64,000 bases of DNA from positions 4,923,001 to 4,987,000 of the forward strand of contig NC_083516.1 of assembly GCF_032362555.1 (NCBI RefSeq), written 5' to 3'. Both the position numbers and the translations under genes were made by a program. Within the stretch, counting starts at the first letter, position 1. Each line of letters starts with the position of its first letter. Positions 19,568-30,345 of this stretch are shown here, piece by piece. The notes beneath the pieces are model-generated. The model saw nothing but the letters and a program-made list of their open reading frames with translations. It did not search any database and had not been told where the DNA came from. The DNA comes from Amyelois transitella (taxonomy: Eukaryota; Arthropoda; Insecta; Lepidoptera; Pyralidae).

Positions 19568-22500
19568 ACAATGGAAATATTTATTTTCCAGATATCCCTC
19601 AATATGTCGCAATTACCGCCATTAGAGTCATTAGACTGCGATGGAGATCCTTCGTCCGTTGGTCTACGATGGGAAAAGTGGAAAAGAGCGCTCGAACTAT
19701 ATCTAACGGCAACAAATATAAAATCGCCGGAAACAAAAAGAGCAATACTCCTACACATGGGTGGGCTTTCTCTACAGGAGATATACTATAATATACCAGG
19801 TGCCAATGTAGATAAAGCCCCAGAAGACAATAGTGGGGATATTTACACTATTGCGTTAGCAAAGTTAGACGAATACTTTTCTCCAAAGCAAAGCCGTGTT
19901 TATGAACGCCATTTGTTTAGACTTATTAAACAAGAAGCGGAAGAAAAATTTGAGAAGTTTCTCGTTCGTCTTCGGAATCAAAGCGCTAAATGTAAATTTC
20001 AAGTTGTAGAGGAACATTTGATAGATCAAATCACTGAAAAGTGTGAATCGGTAGAATTACGAAAGAAGATCTTGACTTTAGGGGATGATGTAACATTGGA
20101 CAAAATTATTTCGGAAGCTAATGCTTTGGAAGCAGTTCAGCGGCAATTAAAAGGTTTTGATGCAAGTAAAGTTCAACTTGCAGTCAATCATGTGAACAAA
20201 TCTTTTTCAAAAAAAGAAACTCCTGATCCTTGCTGTCGTTGTGGTGGGAACCACCCAAGCAATGAAAAGTCTTGTCCAGCACTCCTAAAGAAATGTCTGA
20301 AATGTGGTTATGTCGGTCATTTTCGTCGTTATTGCAAAACCAGTAAAAAGAAGCGTAAATATAACGACATTACTTCCGGAACAACAACTGTCGCTGAATC
20401 ATCAACTAAAAAAATTAAAACGTCTAAACCTGCAGAAGATGTACATTACATTTTTCAGATTGATGGTGATGACACCATCGTATGCACATTAGGAGGGGTG
20501 AACATTGATATGCTTATTGATTCCGGCAGCAAGTGTAACATAATTAATGATGCTACTTGGGAAAATCTTAAATCCTTGAACATTATAGTGAAAAATCAGG
20601 TCAAATCTCCACAGAAAAACTTTGTGGCTTACGGAAGCCAAAATCCCCTCACTGTTTTGGGAGCATTTGATTCTTCTATCGTTATTTCAAACGGATGTAA
20701 ATTAGATGAAGAAACTTTTTATGTGGTGAAAGGTGGCACAAAAAACTTGCTCGGGAAAGACACCGCTATCAAACTAGGAGTATTGAGGGTAGGTTTAGGA
20801 ATTAATATGGTCAATACAAAATTTCCGAAATTCAAAGACGTAAAAATTACTATCCCTATCGATGAGACAATTAAACCAGTTTCTCAACCTTGTCGTAGAA
20901 TCCCCGTTCCCCTTGAGTCCAAAATAAATGATAAAATTCAAGAACTGTTAGATGCTGATATCATTGAACCTGTTAACGGTCCATCAGACTGGGTAAGCCC
21001 TTTGGTCCCAGTTCTCAAGGAGAATGGAGATGCTCGCGTGTGCCTGGACATGAGGCAAGCCAACAAAGCAATTATTAGAGAAAAGCATCCCTTACCAACT
21101 ATGGAGCAGCTTCTCCCTAAGTTCAGAAATGCGAAGATGTTTTCTAAATTAGATATTAAAAATGCATTCCATCAAATTGAACTTAGCGAGGACTGCAGAT
21201 ATATAACAACATTTATTTGCAACAGAGGATTGTTTAGATATAAGCGCCTCATGTTTGGCATATCGTGCGCTCCTGAAATTTTCCAGAAAACGCTTGAGAA
21301 AATACTTTTGCCTTGTGAAGGCGTCGTCAATTTTATTGATGATATCGTTGTTTTTGGAAGCGACTCCGAACATGGAGAGAGACTAAAAAAACTTTTACAG
21401 GTTTTGAAGGATAATAACGTCATTCTAAATGAAGGAAAATGTACTTTCAGTGTTAGACAGATACAGTTCCTTGGACATCAATTATCGTGTAATGGGGTGA
21501 AACCTCTGGACAAATATGTCAGTTTGATTCAGTCATTTAGAGAACCTAAGGTAATAGAGGAAGTCCAGAGCTTCTTGGGTCTCGTAAATTATGTAGGAAA
21601 ATGGATTCCCCATTTGGCTACGTTGACTGATCCACTGCGAGAGCTCTTGCGATTAAAATTGTCTAAAGGTGCTAACATCTCATCTCATTGGCAGAGCAAG
21701 CAGTCTAAAGCATTTGCGATGCTGAAAAAGGCACTTAACAATATTCACACTTTAGGGTACTACAATCCACAAGATAGAACACAAGTATTTGCTGATGCTA
21801 GTCCAGTAGGTTTAGGCGCCGTTCTAGTTCAACATGGTGTTCAGGGACCACGTATTATTGCATATGGTAATAAAAGTTTGAGTGATCGAGAAAAACGATA
21901 TTGCCAAACAGAAAAAGAAGCTTTAGCTTTAGTATGGTCTGTTGAGCACTTTAATATGTATTTATTTGGTAAAGACCAATTTGAACTAATAACCGACCAT
22001 AAACCATTAGAGGTAATATTTGGACCAAATTCTAAACCATGCGCACGAATCGAACGCTGGGTTTTGCGTTTACAATCGTATAAATTTAAAATCGTATATA
22101 TTCCTGGTAAAAATAATATTGCCGACCCACTTTCACGAATGTGTATGCAAAACTCAGCACCACAACCATTTGATGACGATAACTATCTGAATTTGGTTAT
22201 AGATCAATCTTGTCCCACAGCAATCACTTTAACCGAATTATCACTGGCATCTGAAGCAGATACAGAGTTACAGTTAGTTAAAAAGGGTGTTTTCAACAGT
22301 AATTGGGATCAAAGTGTGACCAATTACAAAATTTTCGAACATGAACTGTGTTTCCAAGATAATATACTTTTGCGGCAAAATAAGATTGTAATACCAACGA
22401 GCTTGAGATTAAAAGTGCTGGCATCGGCTCATGAAGGTCATCCAGGTATTGTTGCGATGAAAACTCGATTGCGATCTAAAGTTTGGTGGCCGAAGGTAGA

Positions 22501-23446
22501 CAAAGACGCGGAACATTATGTAAGATCGTGTAAGGGTTGCACTTTGGTCTCGGCTCCAAATCCTCCTAATCCCATGCATAGACGTAAACTTCCCTCCCAG
22601 CCATGGGTAGATGTAGCAATAGACTATCTGGGCCCGTTACCAAGTGGTCACTATATCCTCGTGATTATCGATTATTACAGTCGATACAAGGAGGTAAAGA
22701 TCACTAAAATAACAGACTCAGCTCAAACGATAAAAATACTCAAAGAAATATTTTCTCGATTAGGTACACCAGTAAGCATTACTGCCGATAACGGTCCCCA
22801 GTTTATTAGCGCAGACTTTAAATCTTTTTGTGAGGAATATGGTATAAGATTATTTCATAGTATCCCTTATTGGCCTCAACAAAACGGCGAGGTTGAGAGG
22901 CAGAATCGGGATATATTAAAAAGATTGCGCATTAGCCAAAGCCAGAAATCTAACTGGCAAGACGATTTACTCAAGTATTTAACAATGTATAATAGTACAC
23001 CCCATTCTACTACAGGTAGGACTCCCGCAGAACTGTTTTTTAGACGACAATTTCGTGACAAGCTGCCTTCCCTCTTAGATGTTGAGTTCGCAGATTGCGA
23101 CCAAGAAACCAGAGATAGAGATACAGAAATGAAATCAAAAGGTAAAGAATATGCTGACAAGAAGAGACAAGCTAAGGAAACAGACATTCAAATCGGGGAA
23201 AAGGTTTATACAAAGAATTTAATAAAAGAAAATAAATTGTCTACAACATTTAACAATGTACCTTATACAGTAACAAAACAGAAAGGAAACGACATGGAAA
23301 TAGAAAATGAAGAAACGGGACAGCGATTGCGTAGAAATGTGGTACATTTAAAAAGAGTTGAAGGAAAATGGGAAGTATGTAATGACGGAAATGAAGAACA
23401 TAAAAATGATTCCGACAGCGAAAACATCTCAGTCGATAATAATTAA
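19559..23446 (+). CDS. Ty3/gypsy gag-pol polyprotein, single frame of 1295 codons
   Basis: Gag occupies about residues 1-260 and ends with two zinc knuckles (C225-C260: CRCGGNHP..C, then CLKCGYVGHFRRYC). Protease has DSG at 321-323. RT (about 450-690) has FIDD at 592-595. RNase H has FADAS at 744-748 and TDHKPL. Integrase has HH (958, 961) and CC (991, 994), with catalytic D1022, D1077 and E1113 in DD35E spacing. All catalytic residues are present and there is no stop or frameshift between gag and pol, so both are made as one fusion. The first ATG (19559) lies inside the last hairpin; M at codons 5 or 16 (MSQLPPLESL) are plausible real starts. The protein copies and integrates the element. 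The lineage within Ty3 is uncertain. Confidence 0.95.
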   Translation: MVPTMEIFIFQISLNMSQLPPLESLDCDGDPSSVGLRWEKWKRALELYLTATNIKSPETKRAILLHMGGLSLQEIYYNIPGANVDKAPEDNSGDIYTIALAKLDEYFSPKQSRVYERHLFRLIKQEAEEKFEKFLVRLRNQSAKCKFQVVEEHLIDQITEKCESVELRKKILTLGDDVTLDKIISEANALEAVQRQLKGFDASKVQLAVNHVNKSFSKKETPDPCCRCGGNHPSNEKSCPALLKKCLKCGYVGHFRRYCKTSKKKRKYNDITSGTTTVAESSTKKIKTSKPAEDVHYIFQIDGDDTIVCTLGGVNIDMLIDSGSKCNIINDATWENLKSLNIIVKNQVKSPQKNFVAYGSQNPLTVLGAFDSSIVISNGCKLDEETFYVVKGGTKNLLGKDTAIKLGVLRVGLGINMVNTKFPKFKDVKITIPIDETIKPVSQPCRRIPVPLESKINDKIQELLDADIIEPVNGPSDWVSPLVPVLKENGDARVCLDMRQANKAIIREKHPLPTMEQLLPKFRNAKMFSKLDIKNAFHQIELSEDCRYITTFICNRGLFRYKRLMFGISCAPEIFQKTLEKILLPCEGVVNFIDDIVVFGSDSEHGERLKKLLQVLKDNNVILNEGKCTFSVRQIQFLGHQLSCNGVKPLDKYVSLIQSFREPKVIEEVQSFLGLVNYVGKWIPHLATLTDPLRELLRLKLSKGANISSHWQSKQSKAFAMLKKALNNIHTLGYYNPQDRTQVFADASPVGLGAVLVQHGVQGPRIIAYGNKSLSDREKRYCQTEKEALALVWSVEHFNMYLFGKDQFELITDHKPLEVIFGPNSKPCARIERWVLRLQSYKFKIVYIPGKNNIADPLSRMCMQNSAPQPFDDDNYLNLVIDQSCPTAITLTELSLASEADTELQLVKKGVFNSNWDQSVTNYKIFEHELCFQDNILLRQNKIVIPTSLRLKVLASAHEGHPGIVAMKTRLRSKVWWPKVDKDAEHYVRSCKGCTLVSAPNPPNPMHRRKLPSQPWVDVAIDYLGPLPSGHYILVIIDYYSRYKEVKITKITDSAQTIKILKEIFSRLGTPVSITADNGPQFISADFKSFCEEYGIRLFHSIPYWPQQNGEVERQNRDILKRLRISQSQKSNWQDDLLKYLTMYNSTPHSTTGRTPAELFFRRQFRDKLPSLLDVEFADCDQETRDRDTEMKSKGKEYADKKRQAKETDIQIGEKVYTKNLIKENKLSTTFNNVPYTVTKQKGNDMEIENEETGQRLRRNVVHLKRVEGKWEVCNDGNEEHKNDSDSENISVDNN

Positions 23447-23544
23447 GATTTGTAAACTCTGGTTGAATGTCACTTAAATAATTCATGATTTCATTGTTAT
23501 TAGAAAATGTTGTTTTGTTTATTTCAATTTTTGTAAAAGGTAGA

Positions 23545-23705
23545 TGTAATGTATTGCATCAATAAATGACAATCGTTGTGGTGTGACGTAAGCAAGTGGA
23601 GCGGCAGCACGTTCTGTCACTTTACGGCGTATGCCAGACTAGAGCGGGTGTGTGCACAAATCAAGTTGTTGTAAATTTCAACAAATATTATTGTACGACA
23701 GTACA
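23545..23705 (+). repeat. 3' LTR of the young Ty3 element
   Basis: Same 161 bp as the 5' LTR. It is preceded by a weak purine tract (AAAAGGTAGA). 23447-23544 is a short 3' untranslated stretch. Confidence 0.95.
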
Positions 23706-23802
23706 GAGACTATCTCTTTCCACTTGCCACGATCTCTGCATATTTCCTATTATATATGACCATTGATCTTACGTTAAATTTGAAAAATCTAGAAATTTAA
23801 GC
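23706..23802 (-). mobile_element. RTE fragment, second half, and unit A/B junction
   Basis: 23711-23755 completes the RTE 3' fragment (tatctctttccacttgccac is the reverse of the RTE coding end). 23760-23802 is the transposon-protein tail. At about 23800 this joins the LINE-A 3' UTR of unit B, with TTAAG shared by both sides of the junction. Confidence 0.7.
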
Positions 23803-24049
23803 TTTAAGAGATCTATATTTGTAAATTGACGTCCGATGAAAATGCTGCAGTGTAGTTTGTTCCACCGCTTATTCTACACATGCGCTTTGGAAGCGGTTGT
23901 AGTTATAATTAGATTAAGTGATGTGACGTCAATAAGTGACACCTTGTATCCAATTTTGAAAATAAAACTATTCTATTCTAATGCGAAAGTTTGTGAGTAT
24001 GTCAGGATGTCAGTATGGATGTTTGTTACTCCTTCACGCAAAAACTATT
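23803..24049 (+). repeat. LINE-A 3' UTR and Helitron-like leader, start of unit B
   Basis: LINE-A block to 23966, then AATAAAACTATTCTATTC uninterrupted. This is the empty site of the unit A insertion at 3954. A 'tttgttactccttcacgcaa' type Helitron 5' sequence follows. Confidence 0.7.
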
Positions 24050-24123
24050 GTCGCTTTTAAGGGAAATTTACATTACCAGGTAACTAAATTAACCCTGTAA
24101 CGGAAATTTCCCTTAAAAGCGAC
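24050..24123. repeat. Short inverted duplication (unit B copy)
   Basis: Arms 24050-24069 and 24104-24123 are exact complements, identical in plan to 6503-6576. Confidence 0.8.
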
Positions 24124-24685
24124 TGTTCTATGTGGCAGTATTGATAACAAGGGGCGGATGGTGGCTTGTAGTGATTGCCGAAAGTAGTAAAATGTTTTAA
24201 TCTTCATAACAATCTTAAAGCCATTCATAGTTTTGAAAATGAATGGTCGGTAGGTACACTTCATCCTTTGTTCAAAGCCTTACTATAAATAGCACGAGTG
24301 TGTGCAATAAATAATAAAGTATGAATACATTGAAATGAAACATGAACTTAATAATAAAGCACATTTATTCTTTGGGTATTTCAATTTTGCAATATTTTTT
24401 CTACATTTATTTATTATCAGTTTTAAATTTTACATAACAAAATAATATTGTTACAGTTAACACCTATTATTATACCTTAATATATATATAATTTACAATT
24501 TTACTTTTACATAGTTCTAAACGTACTTTGCCAACACAAAAGTACTTAAACACACTTTACTTATACTGTGCTCAGTAAACAATAAAATAAAAATAAAGTA
24601 CATATACAAACTCTACATTTATTTTAGGGGGCAAGTCTTAGCTCCATACTTTGGTGTAAGTTCAGAACTGTAGGGGTTTACTATG
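24124..24685 (-). pseudogene. Host-gene 3' flank and last-exon fragment, unit B
   Basis: Matches the downstream flank of the host gene at 40.0-40.7 kb. 24619-24685 encodes VNPYSSELTPKYGAKTCPLK and a stop on the minus strand, the same amino acids as the parental last exon. The upstream half of the exon and its acceptor are absent. Confidence 0.8.
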
Positions 24686-24757
24686 TAAGTTTTTAGTCAA
24701 AATCTCAATCAAACAACATTTATAGCTTTTATGCAATTCGGAGGACATATGACAAAA

Positions 24758-26008
24758 TCAGGCGGCACAGACTAAAGGGTAATAAGGTTCGAACGAGTAT
24801 AACTTATTTGAGGTTGATTGGCACTCTCTGAGCATTTGCTCTTCTTTCACTTTCAGTAATATTAAGTCCATAACTGCTTGAGCATCTTCTAAAGCCGAAT
24901 GGCCCGCACTGCTTTGCTGTATATTCCTTCCTAATAATCCTTTAGATAGATCACGTAGAGAGCGACGCATCGGCAATCCCCTGGCATGAGGATACATTGC
25001 ACAGGTGTCAACAACTGCTGTATGCAATAATTTCAACACTTTGAGATCATTTTCCAGGGCATGTCCAACCAATATAGTATCCGTGCCAACAAATTCAAGA
25101 AGATCATATTGTACATCTTGCAGTGTCTTAGTCGCGCGGTCCAAGACACGCGGCCTGATGCCTGAGAATCTGGTGTTATAACAAAGTATTGGCGCACTTG
25201 GTCTCACGTGAGTTTGGTATACAACGTGGCCATTCACATCTATCACCGCCACACTGGCTAACTCCAGTCCTGCGGTTGTATAACACATCTCTGTGTCTAT
25301 TGCATACACCCCTCCGCGGGGCGAGTGTGGGCGCACATATCCTTCGAGTGGTCCATTTATACCCGGCTTAGTTCCGCTCCATACGTGATAAAAGCTAAAA
25401 GCACAGCCTTTGGAACCAAATCCCTTATTACAACAGGCATAGTGTCCATCGACTACACGACCCCAATGATAAGAGCAGAAACTCTGGGTCAAATATTTGC
25501 CGTTACGTGTCATATGAAAGACATTATTGCACCGAACACATAAGCGTTCCACTTCGTCCGTTACTTGTTCACTGTCTGAGCGTAGAGTAGAATTCGATAA
25601 ACTGACGCCACTGTCAGTTTGCGAACCAGGCACAAATTCGGGCGCATTGAGGTTCCAGCAGGTGAATACTGTAGGCCGCGGCGGCGGTGCATTCACGTAC
25701 ATCACAGCTTTAGTAGAGTTTGGCTCGATTTCCACTGGGTAACCAAGCTCCCACAGCTGTGCGCGTGAAAGTAGATGGGGTTCTAGTGCCGCAGCTAGTT
25801 CCTCAACGAAGATGGCTTGCGGCGGCAAAGCTGGCTGCGACGACATGAAGATGTCCTGCACTGGCAGGGGTGACGGAGGCCTCGCTGGTGGTGCCGGCGT
25901 ACAGTTCTTGATCTTTTGCACACGCTCTATGATACTGGCAGTGTCTGCCGCAGACATTGAACTGTCTTGACAGAACCTATCGTATAAATGTTCGCAAAAG
26001 TGTTGCAT
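24758..26008 (-). CDS. REXO1/GOR-like DEDDh RNA exonuclease, copy B
   Basis: 416 codons, intronless, starting at 26008. All DEDDh residues are kept (D238, E240, D321, H370, D375), as are the Cys/His knot (157-208) and the PAM2-like segment at 118-127. It differs from copy A at three positions I can see (V after GIRPR, SKGLLG, LYSFEP) and from copy C at three others. It is therefore closer to C in the diagnostic residues shared by B and C. Family members trim 3' ends of structured RNAs; the substrate here is unknown. The downstream host-exon fragment 70 bp away could be its 3' UTR. Confidence 0.88.
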   Translation of the reverse strand: MQHFCEHLYDRFCQDSSMSAADTASIIERVQKIKNCTPAPPARPPSPLPVQDIFMSSQPALPPQAIFVEELAAALEPHLLSRAQLWELGYPVEIEPNSTKAVMYVNAPPPRPTVFTCWNLNAPEFVPGSQTDSGVSLSNSTLRSDSEQVTDEVERLCVRCNNVFHMTRNGKYLTQSFCSYHWGRVVDGHYACCNKGFGSKGCAFSFYHVWSGTKPGINGPLEGYVRPHSPRGGVYAIDTEMCYTTAGLELASVAVIDVNGHVVYQTHVRPSAPILCYNTRFSGIRPRVLDRATKTLQDVQYDLLEFVGTDTILVGHALENDLKVLKLLHTAVVDTCAMYPHARGLPMRRSLRDLSKGLLGRNIQQSSAGHSALEDAQAVMDLILLKVKEEQMLRECQSTSNKLYSFEPYYPLVCAA

Positions 26009-27010
26009 CTTAATTAAGAGAGAGAGAGAGTAGAGTTGAAATGTGATACGCTAAGTCGCTTGCTCGACTGCTCAACGAATAATGTTCTGGTTGAGGGGCG
26101 CAATACCTTTAAACGTTGCAACCTAAGTACATATTTAACTAATGCCATCTTTAAAGACACACCCGAATTTATTACAGGTACTTAGATAAGGGTAATTAGG
26201 GTCAAATCTCAAAATCCTGCTACCTGCTCTGTAGTAAACACCATAATGCCCCGCCAAGTTTTCTAATTATTGTACTTTGTAAATGATGCATAATTAAAAT
26301 ACCTATATCATATTTGGTTGATTCACGTAGGCATACTACTTAACCAGATACACTTTTTATCCTACAGAAAAAATGTATTCGAATAATAAATAATGTTAAA
26401 GGGACAGATACCTGCAAACCACAGTTTCAAGATGCAAAAACATTGACTTTACCCTCAATATATATTTGTGAGGCAAGTAAATACGTAAGAAAATATCCAG
26501 AATTCTACAACAAAAAAGATAATTTATATTAGTTATCCCACAAAACAAAAAAAATAATAATTACACCTAGCTATGAGCTGGTAAAATCAAATTCTGGTCC
26601 ATTTGCGATGACTACAAGGATCTATAATGCCCTACCTGACTGCATAAGAAAATGTAAACTTGTTTATTAAAAACTTAAAACTACTTTTGACCGATAAATG
26701 CTACTATACACAGGACGAGATTTTAAACGATAGAAGTATTGACATTTGAATTATTTTTTTATTATTATATATCATTTTATCAATTCAATATATCTTATAC
26801 CTAAATTATATTTATTTAAAATCGAAAAATAATGCGATATTTTTTTATTATTGTTCATTTAACATAATAGCCGACATAAACCTGCCCGCCGTTCCATATT
26901 ATTTTAAAATTGCGATGCCCAACAGGGTTCATATTGTACCTATTTATAAGCAGCAACTGTAATTCAACTGATGTACTTTATGATTTGCAATAAAGATTTT
27001 GAATTTGAAC
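26009..27010 (+). mobile_element. Exonuclease upstream region and LINE-C remnant, unit B
   Basis: 26009-26329 is the conserved upstream region with a (GA)n tract. 26330-27010 is the LINE-C RT tail and 3' UTR, as in unit A. Confidence 0.55.
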
Positions 27011-28299
27011 TTGAAAATTATACTAATTAACCACACATAATTGCTGCACTTGATGGTGAATATTTTAGTTTCACTTGCTAATACAAATAAAGTTTAATAT
27101 TTATTATTAACTCAATGGACTTCTTTATATTTCTGCAAATAAGACTGTAAAATATTTTGTTAGTTATTAAAGAAAAACGATATCTGGGGATGATGATGAA
27201 AACGAGAGTAAAAGTTATTCATTTATTTGTTTAAACTTAATTGTACAAAATAGATAGATTGTACAAAATAGATAGATTTGGTGTATGTAGCAATTCAAAT
27301 TAATGCCTCACGCATTAATTTGAATTGCTACATACACCAAATAAAATGTATAAAAACATCAAAATCTTAAGCTAACCTACACAAAAAAGAACATCATTGG
27401 TATGCTGCGGCACGATTCAAATTTGAAATGGCATGCTCACATTTCGATTCTTTCTAAAAAGCTTAGTTCTGCAGCATATGCTATCGGTCGTTTAAGGCAT
27501 CTGGCGGATGTGGAAACTAGAAGCTGGAAGCTAGTACATTTTAGTTATTTTCACAGTTTAATATCGTATGGTCTACTGTTTTGGGGAGCAGCAGCAGATA
27601 TGGGTAGTTCTACAAACTATGGAATTTTCGACGGATCAGACAAAATGTTATAAAAAAAATGTTTCAAACTATTTTATTTGTACGGCATACTGTTATTGGT
27701 AACTGTTTATAGCTGGCCACTATATATGATATTGTTTTTCAGTTATTTTATGAACGAAATCACTATTGAAAGTGCCGAATTCTCAGGTTTAATACAAAGT
27801 GCGTCCTGATTTCGTGAGTTCTACATCAAGGTCATAAATAAAACCGAAATTAAAAATTTTACTTGTTTTTTTTTTGCTAGATACAGTTATTATTATCTAT
27901 TTTTCTCAAAAACATAGTTAAAAATCATGTCTATATTTTGTCCCCACTATGTCATATCAGGATACTGTTCAATGTAAAAGTAACAAATATTCGCTAGGCT
28001 ATTTGTCCTGCAATGTCGTTGTTCTCCCTTGTCGATTGTACCTACTAAAGATACAACGAAAATCATATATCCATTCACACATAGCGCGGTGTATTAAAAT
28101 AAAATAAAAATATTTATTTTCTCTTCCTAAAATCTAAGACAATACAGTACTTATTTCTATGGTTAGTATTTCGTACGTGCTGAATTTGGATGTAGGTAAT
28201 GCAATCGTGTAACATTGAGAAGAGACTAGCTCCTGAAATAGGACTCCGAAGAGACCTGCGCTACAGGTAACTAGGCCCCTCCCTTGGAATACTTGATTT
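27011..28299 (+). repeat. Unit B repeat with LINE-A-like RT remnant
   Basis: 27402-27653 repeats the RT piece of 9839-10085. The other parts match 9481-10735 and are otherwise unassigned. It includes the hairpin at 27276-27342, which unit A lacks. Confidence 0.5.
27276..27342. repeat. 31-bp perfect hairpin, unit B only
   Basis: Arms 27276-27306 and 27312-27342 around CTCAC. Unit A has only the right arm (about 9746-9776). A tandem duplicate of TTGTACAAAATAGATAGA lies just upstream. Confidence 0.9.
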
Positions 28300-28502
28300 C
28301 GTCGGGTGTGTCTGGTGGGGCTTAGGGAGATGAAACGAATAACTTTACTGATTGAGATTTATTGCCAATAGAAATATTAAATTTGTACAATACATATATG
28401 CGCGTAACCGATAAAGTTCACGAGACGACTGGGAACGGAGGGGATTCGATCGCCAGTCGCTCTACATAAAAATGCAATTCAGCAAGTTTGCATGTCGCTA
28501 CA
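28300..28502 (-). repeat. Solo LTR at the same site as the unit A Ty3 element
   Basis: 203 bp matching 15123-15325, with ATTT on both sides (28296-28299, 28503-28506). It is the product of LTR-LTR recombination, or of gene conversion, at the insertion shared with unit A. Confidence 0.9.
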
Positions 28503-29076
28503 ATTTGTTTCCTTAGCCACTTAGTCTAACTATTCTTAAATTTTAAGTTATTCTATACAGAGTTTATTCATTAGACAATACCGCAGAGCGTTGTCAGTGA
28601 GGAAAGTGGTGCTATAATCAGTCGAGCTCTCAGAATCCTGGTAAGATATTTATTTAGGTATTCATTAAATAATATGAGTAATTATAGTTTTGATATGTAA
28701 GTTGCTAACACGAAGCTTAGTCCTGCTTAGTTTTTTTTTAATGTTATAACATTGATGTGATTTTTTAAAAATAATATAAGAAATCTCAGGATTAGGGAAT
28801 GCAATCTCGTTTCTCGATCTCGTTCTCGAAAAAGATCTCGGCTTTTCTGAGCGAGATTAATATCGGGGGGAAAAGGGCGATATCTCGCGAGATTTGAACT
28901 GAACAAATATTTCATTTAATTGGTATATTTTGTTAATTAATATATAATTTGTTATAGTCTGACTAATTGGTATTATTTTGTTAATTAATCTGTAATATGT
29001 AATGGATCTCATGAGTAGGTACATATAATTTTATTTAATTGATAATAATAATGTTAATTGATAATGATAATAAAGT

Positions 29077-29338
29077 GCCGTGTGGTTCCCGGCACCAATA
29101 CAAAACAGAATAGGACCACTCCATCTCTTTCCCATGGATGTCGTAAAAGGCGACTAAGGTATAGGCTCATAAACTTGGGATTCTTCTTTTAGGCGATGGG
29201 CTAGCAACCTGTCACTATTTGAATCTCAATTCTATCATTAAGCCAAATAGCTGAACGTGGCCATTTAGTCTTCAAGACTGTTGGCTCTGTCTACCCCGCA
29301 TGGGATATAGACGTGACGATATGTATGTATGTATGTAT
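29077..29338 (+). mobile_element. SINE-1 copy in unit B
   Basis: Same insertion as 15909-16173. (ATGT)n tail. Confidence 0.88.
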
Positions 29339-29707
29339 GATAATAATATTTAGTTTCCTTTTTTTTCTTCTCGTTGTTTTGTTTATTATAAGAGAACTGT
29401 TTTAAACTAAAATATTTTTGTTGTTATTAGAAGAGAAGACTTTTTCAGACAGGTATCTGTCTGAAAATATTAATCTTTTCAAAGAATGTTCGATGAAAAA
29501 ATAAATGTTTATCTTACAATACCTATTTCTTATTATTTTTTTTGTAATTTCTAAAATATAGTCATAAATTTATTATTTGAAAAAAAAAAAACACAACCAC
29601 CAATCTCGCGAGATCTCAAAATTGACGAGATTGAGAGTATTGTTATGAAGTGAAGCCTGCGCCTGAGTGAAGCCTTTTCAAATGCAGAATTAGCTCTGTC
29701 CACAGTT

Positions 29708-30345
29708 ATGTCCTGGCTTGATTCAAATCTATTAACTCTAAACTTAGCCAAAAGCAACTATATAACCTTTGCTATAAATGCTTCTACCCTACCTTTAGAT
29801 AATGAATTCTCACTTAAAGCTCATAAATGCCGAGCATTGAATAATAACTCCCTGTGCGCATGCACAGTCATATCAAGGACCACAACCGCTAAATATCTTG
29901 GAATATTTGTAGATCAATATCTTAAGTGGTACCAACATATTGCTTTTTTGAAAAACAAAGTAAGGAAACTCATTTATGTTTTCCGAAATTTAAACTCTGT
30001 CGCCGATTTAAGTACCCTTAAGGTTGTATACTTTGCGCTATGCCAATCCATTTTAACGTACTGTATCGCAGTATGGGGTGGAGCTGTAAAAACAACGCTG
30101 CTACCGCTAGAGCGTGCGCAAAGAGCGGTCCTTAACAACTATTTTCAGAGATATCAATCATGACAGTCAGGCAACTATTTATCTCCATGTTGCTGCTTCG
30201 TAAGCACTCACAGTTGGTGTATGATCCGACACTATATACCCGAAAGCGTAGATGGGACCTAGTATGTTCTACACCACCACATAGGAATGTATTTGCTGCA
30301 CGGCAATTAGCTGTATTATGTATAATAAGGCCAATAAAATATTAA
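29708..30345 (+). pseudogene. LINE RT thumb remnant, unit B
   Basis: 151 codons open: NLLTLNLAKSNYITFAIN, TTTAKYLGIFVDQYLKW, LTYCIAVWGGAV. A frameshift at the stop (30163) and a second frame with RKHSQLVYDPTLYTRKRRWD follow. TAKYLGIF and the thumb pattern are typical of CR1/jockey-group LINEs. There is no catalytic core. Confidence 0.65.

Larger units (their letters stand above)
18541..23705 (+). mobile_element. Apparently intact young Ty3/gypsy retrotransposon
   Basis: The 161-bp LTRs (18541-18701, 23545-23705) look identical base for base. The 5-bp duplication GAGAC is at 18536-18540 and 23706-23710. It has a primer site, an 857-bp structured leader and one uninterrupted gag-pol frame. There is no env. 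The insertion is absent from unit B, so it postdates the unit duplication. Confidence 0.95.
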
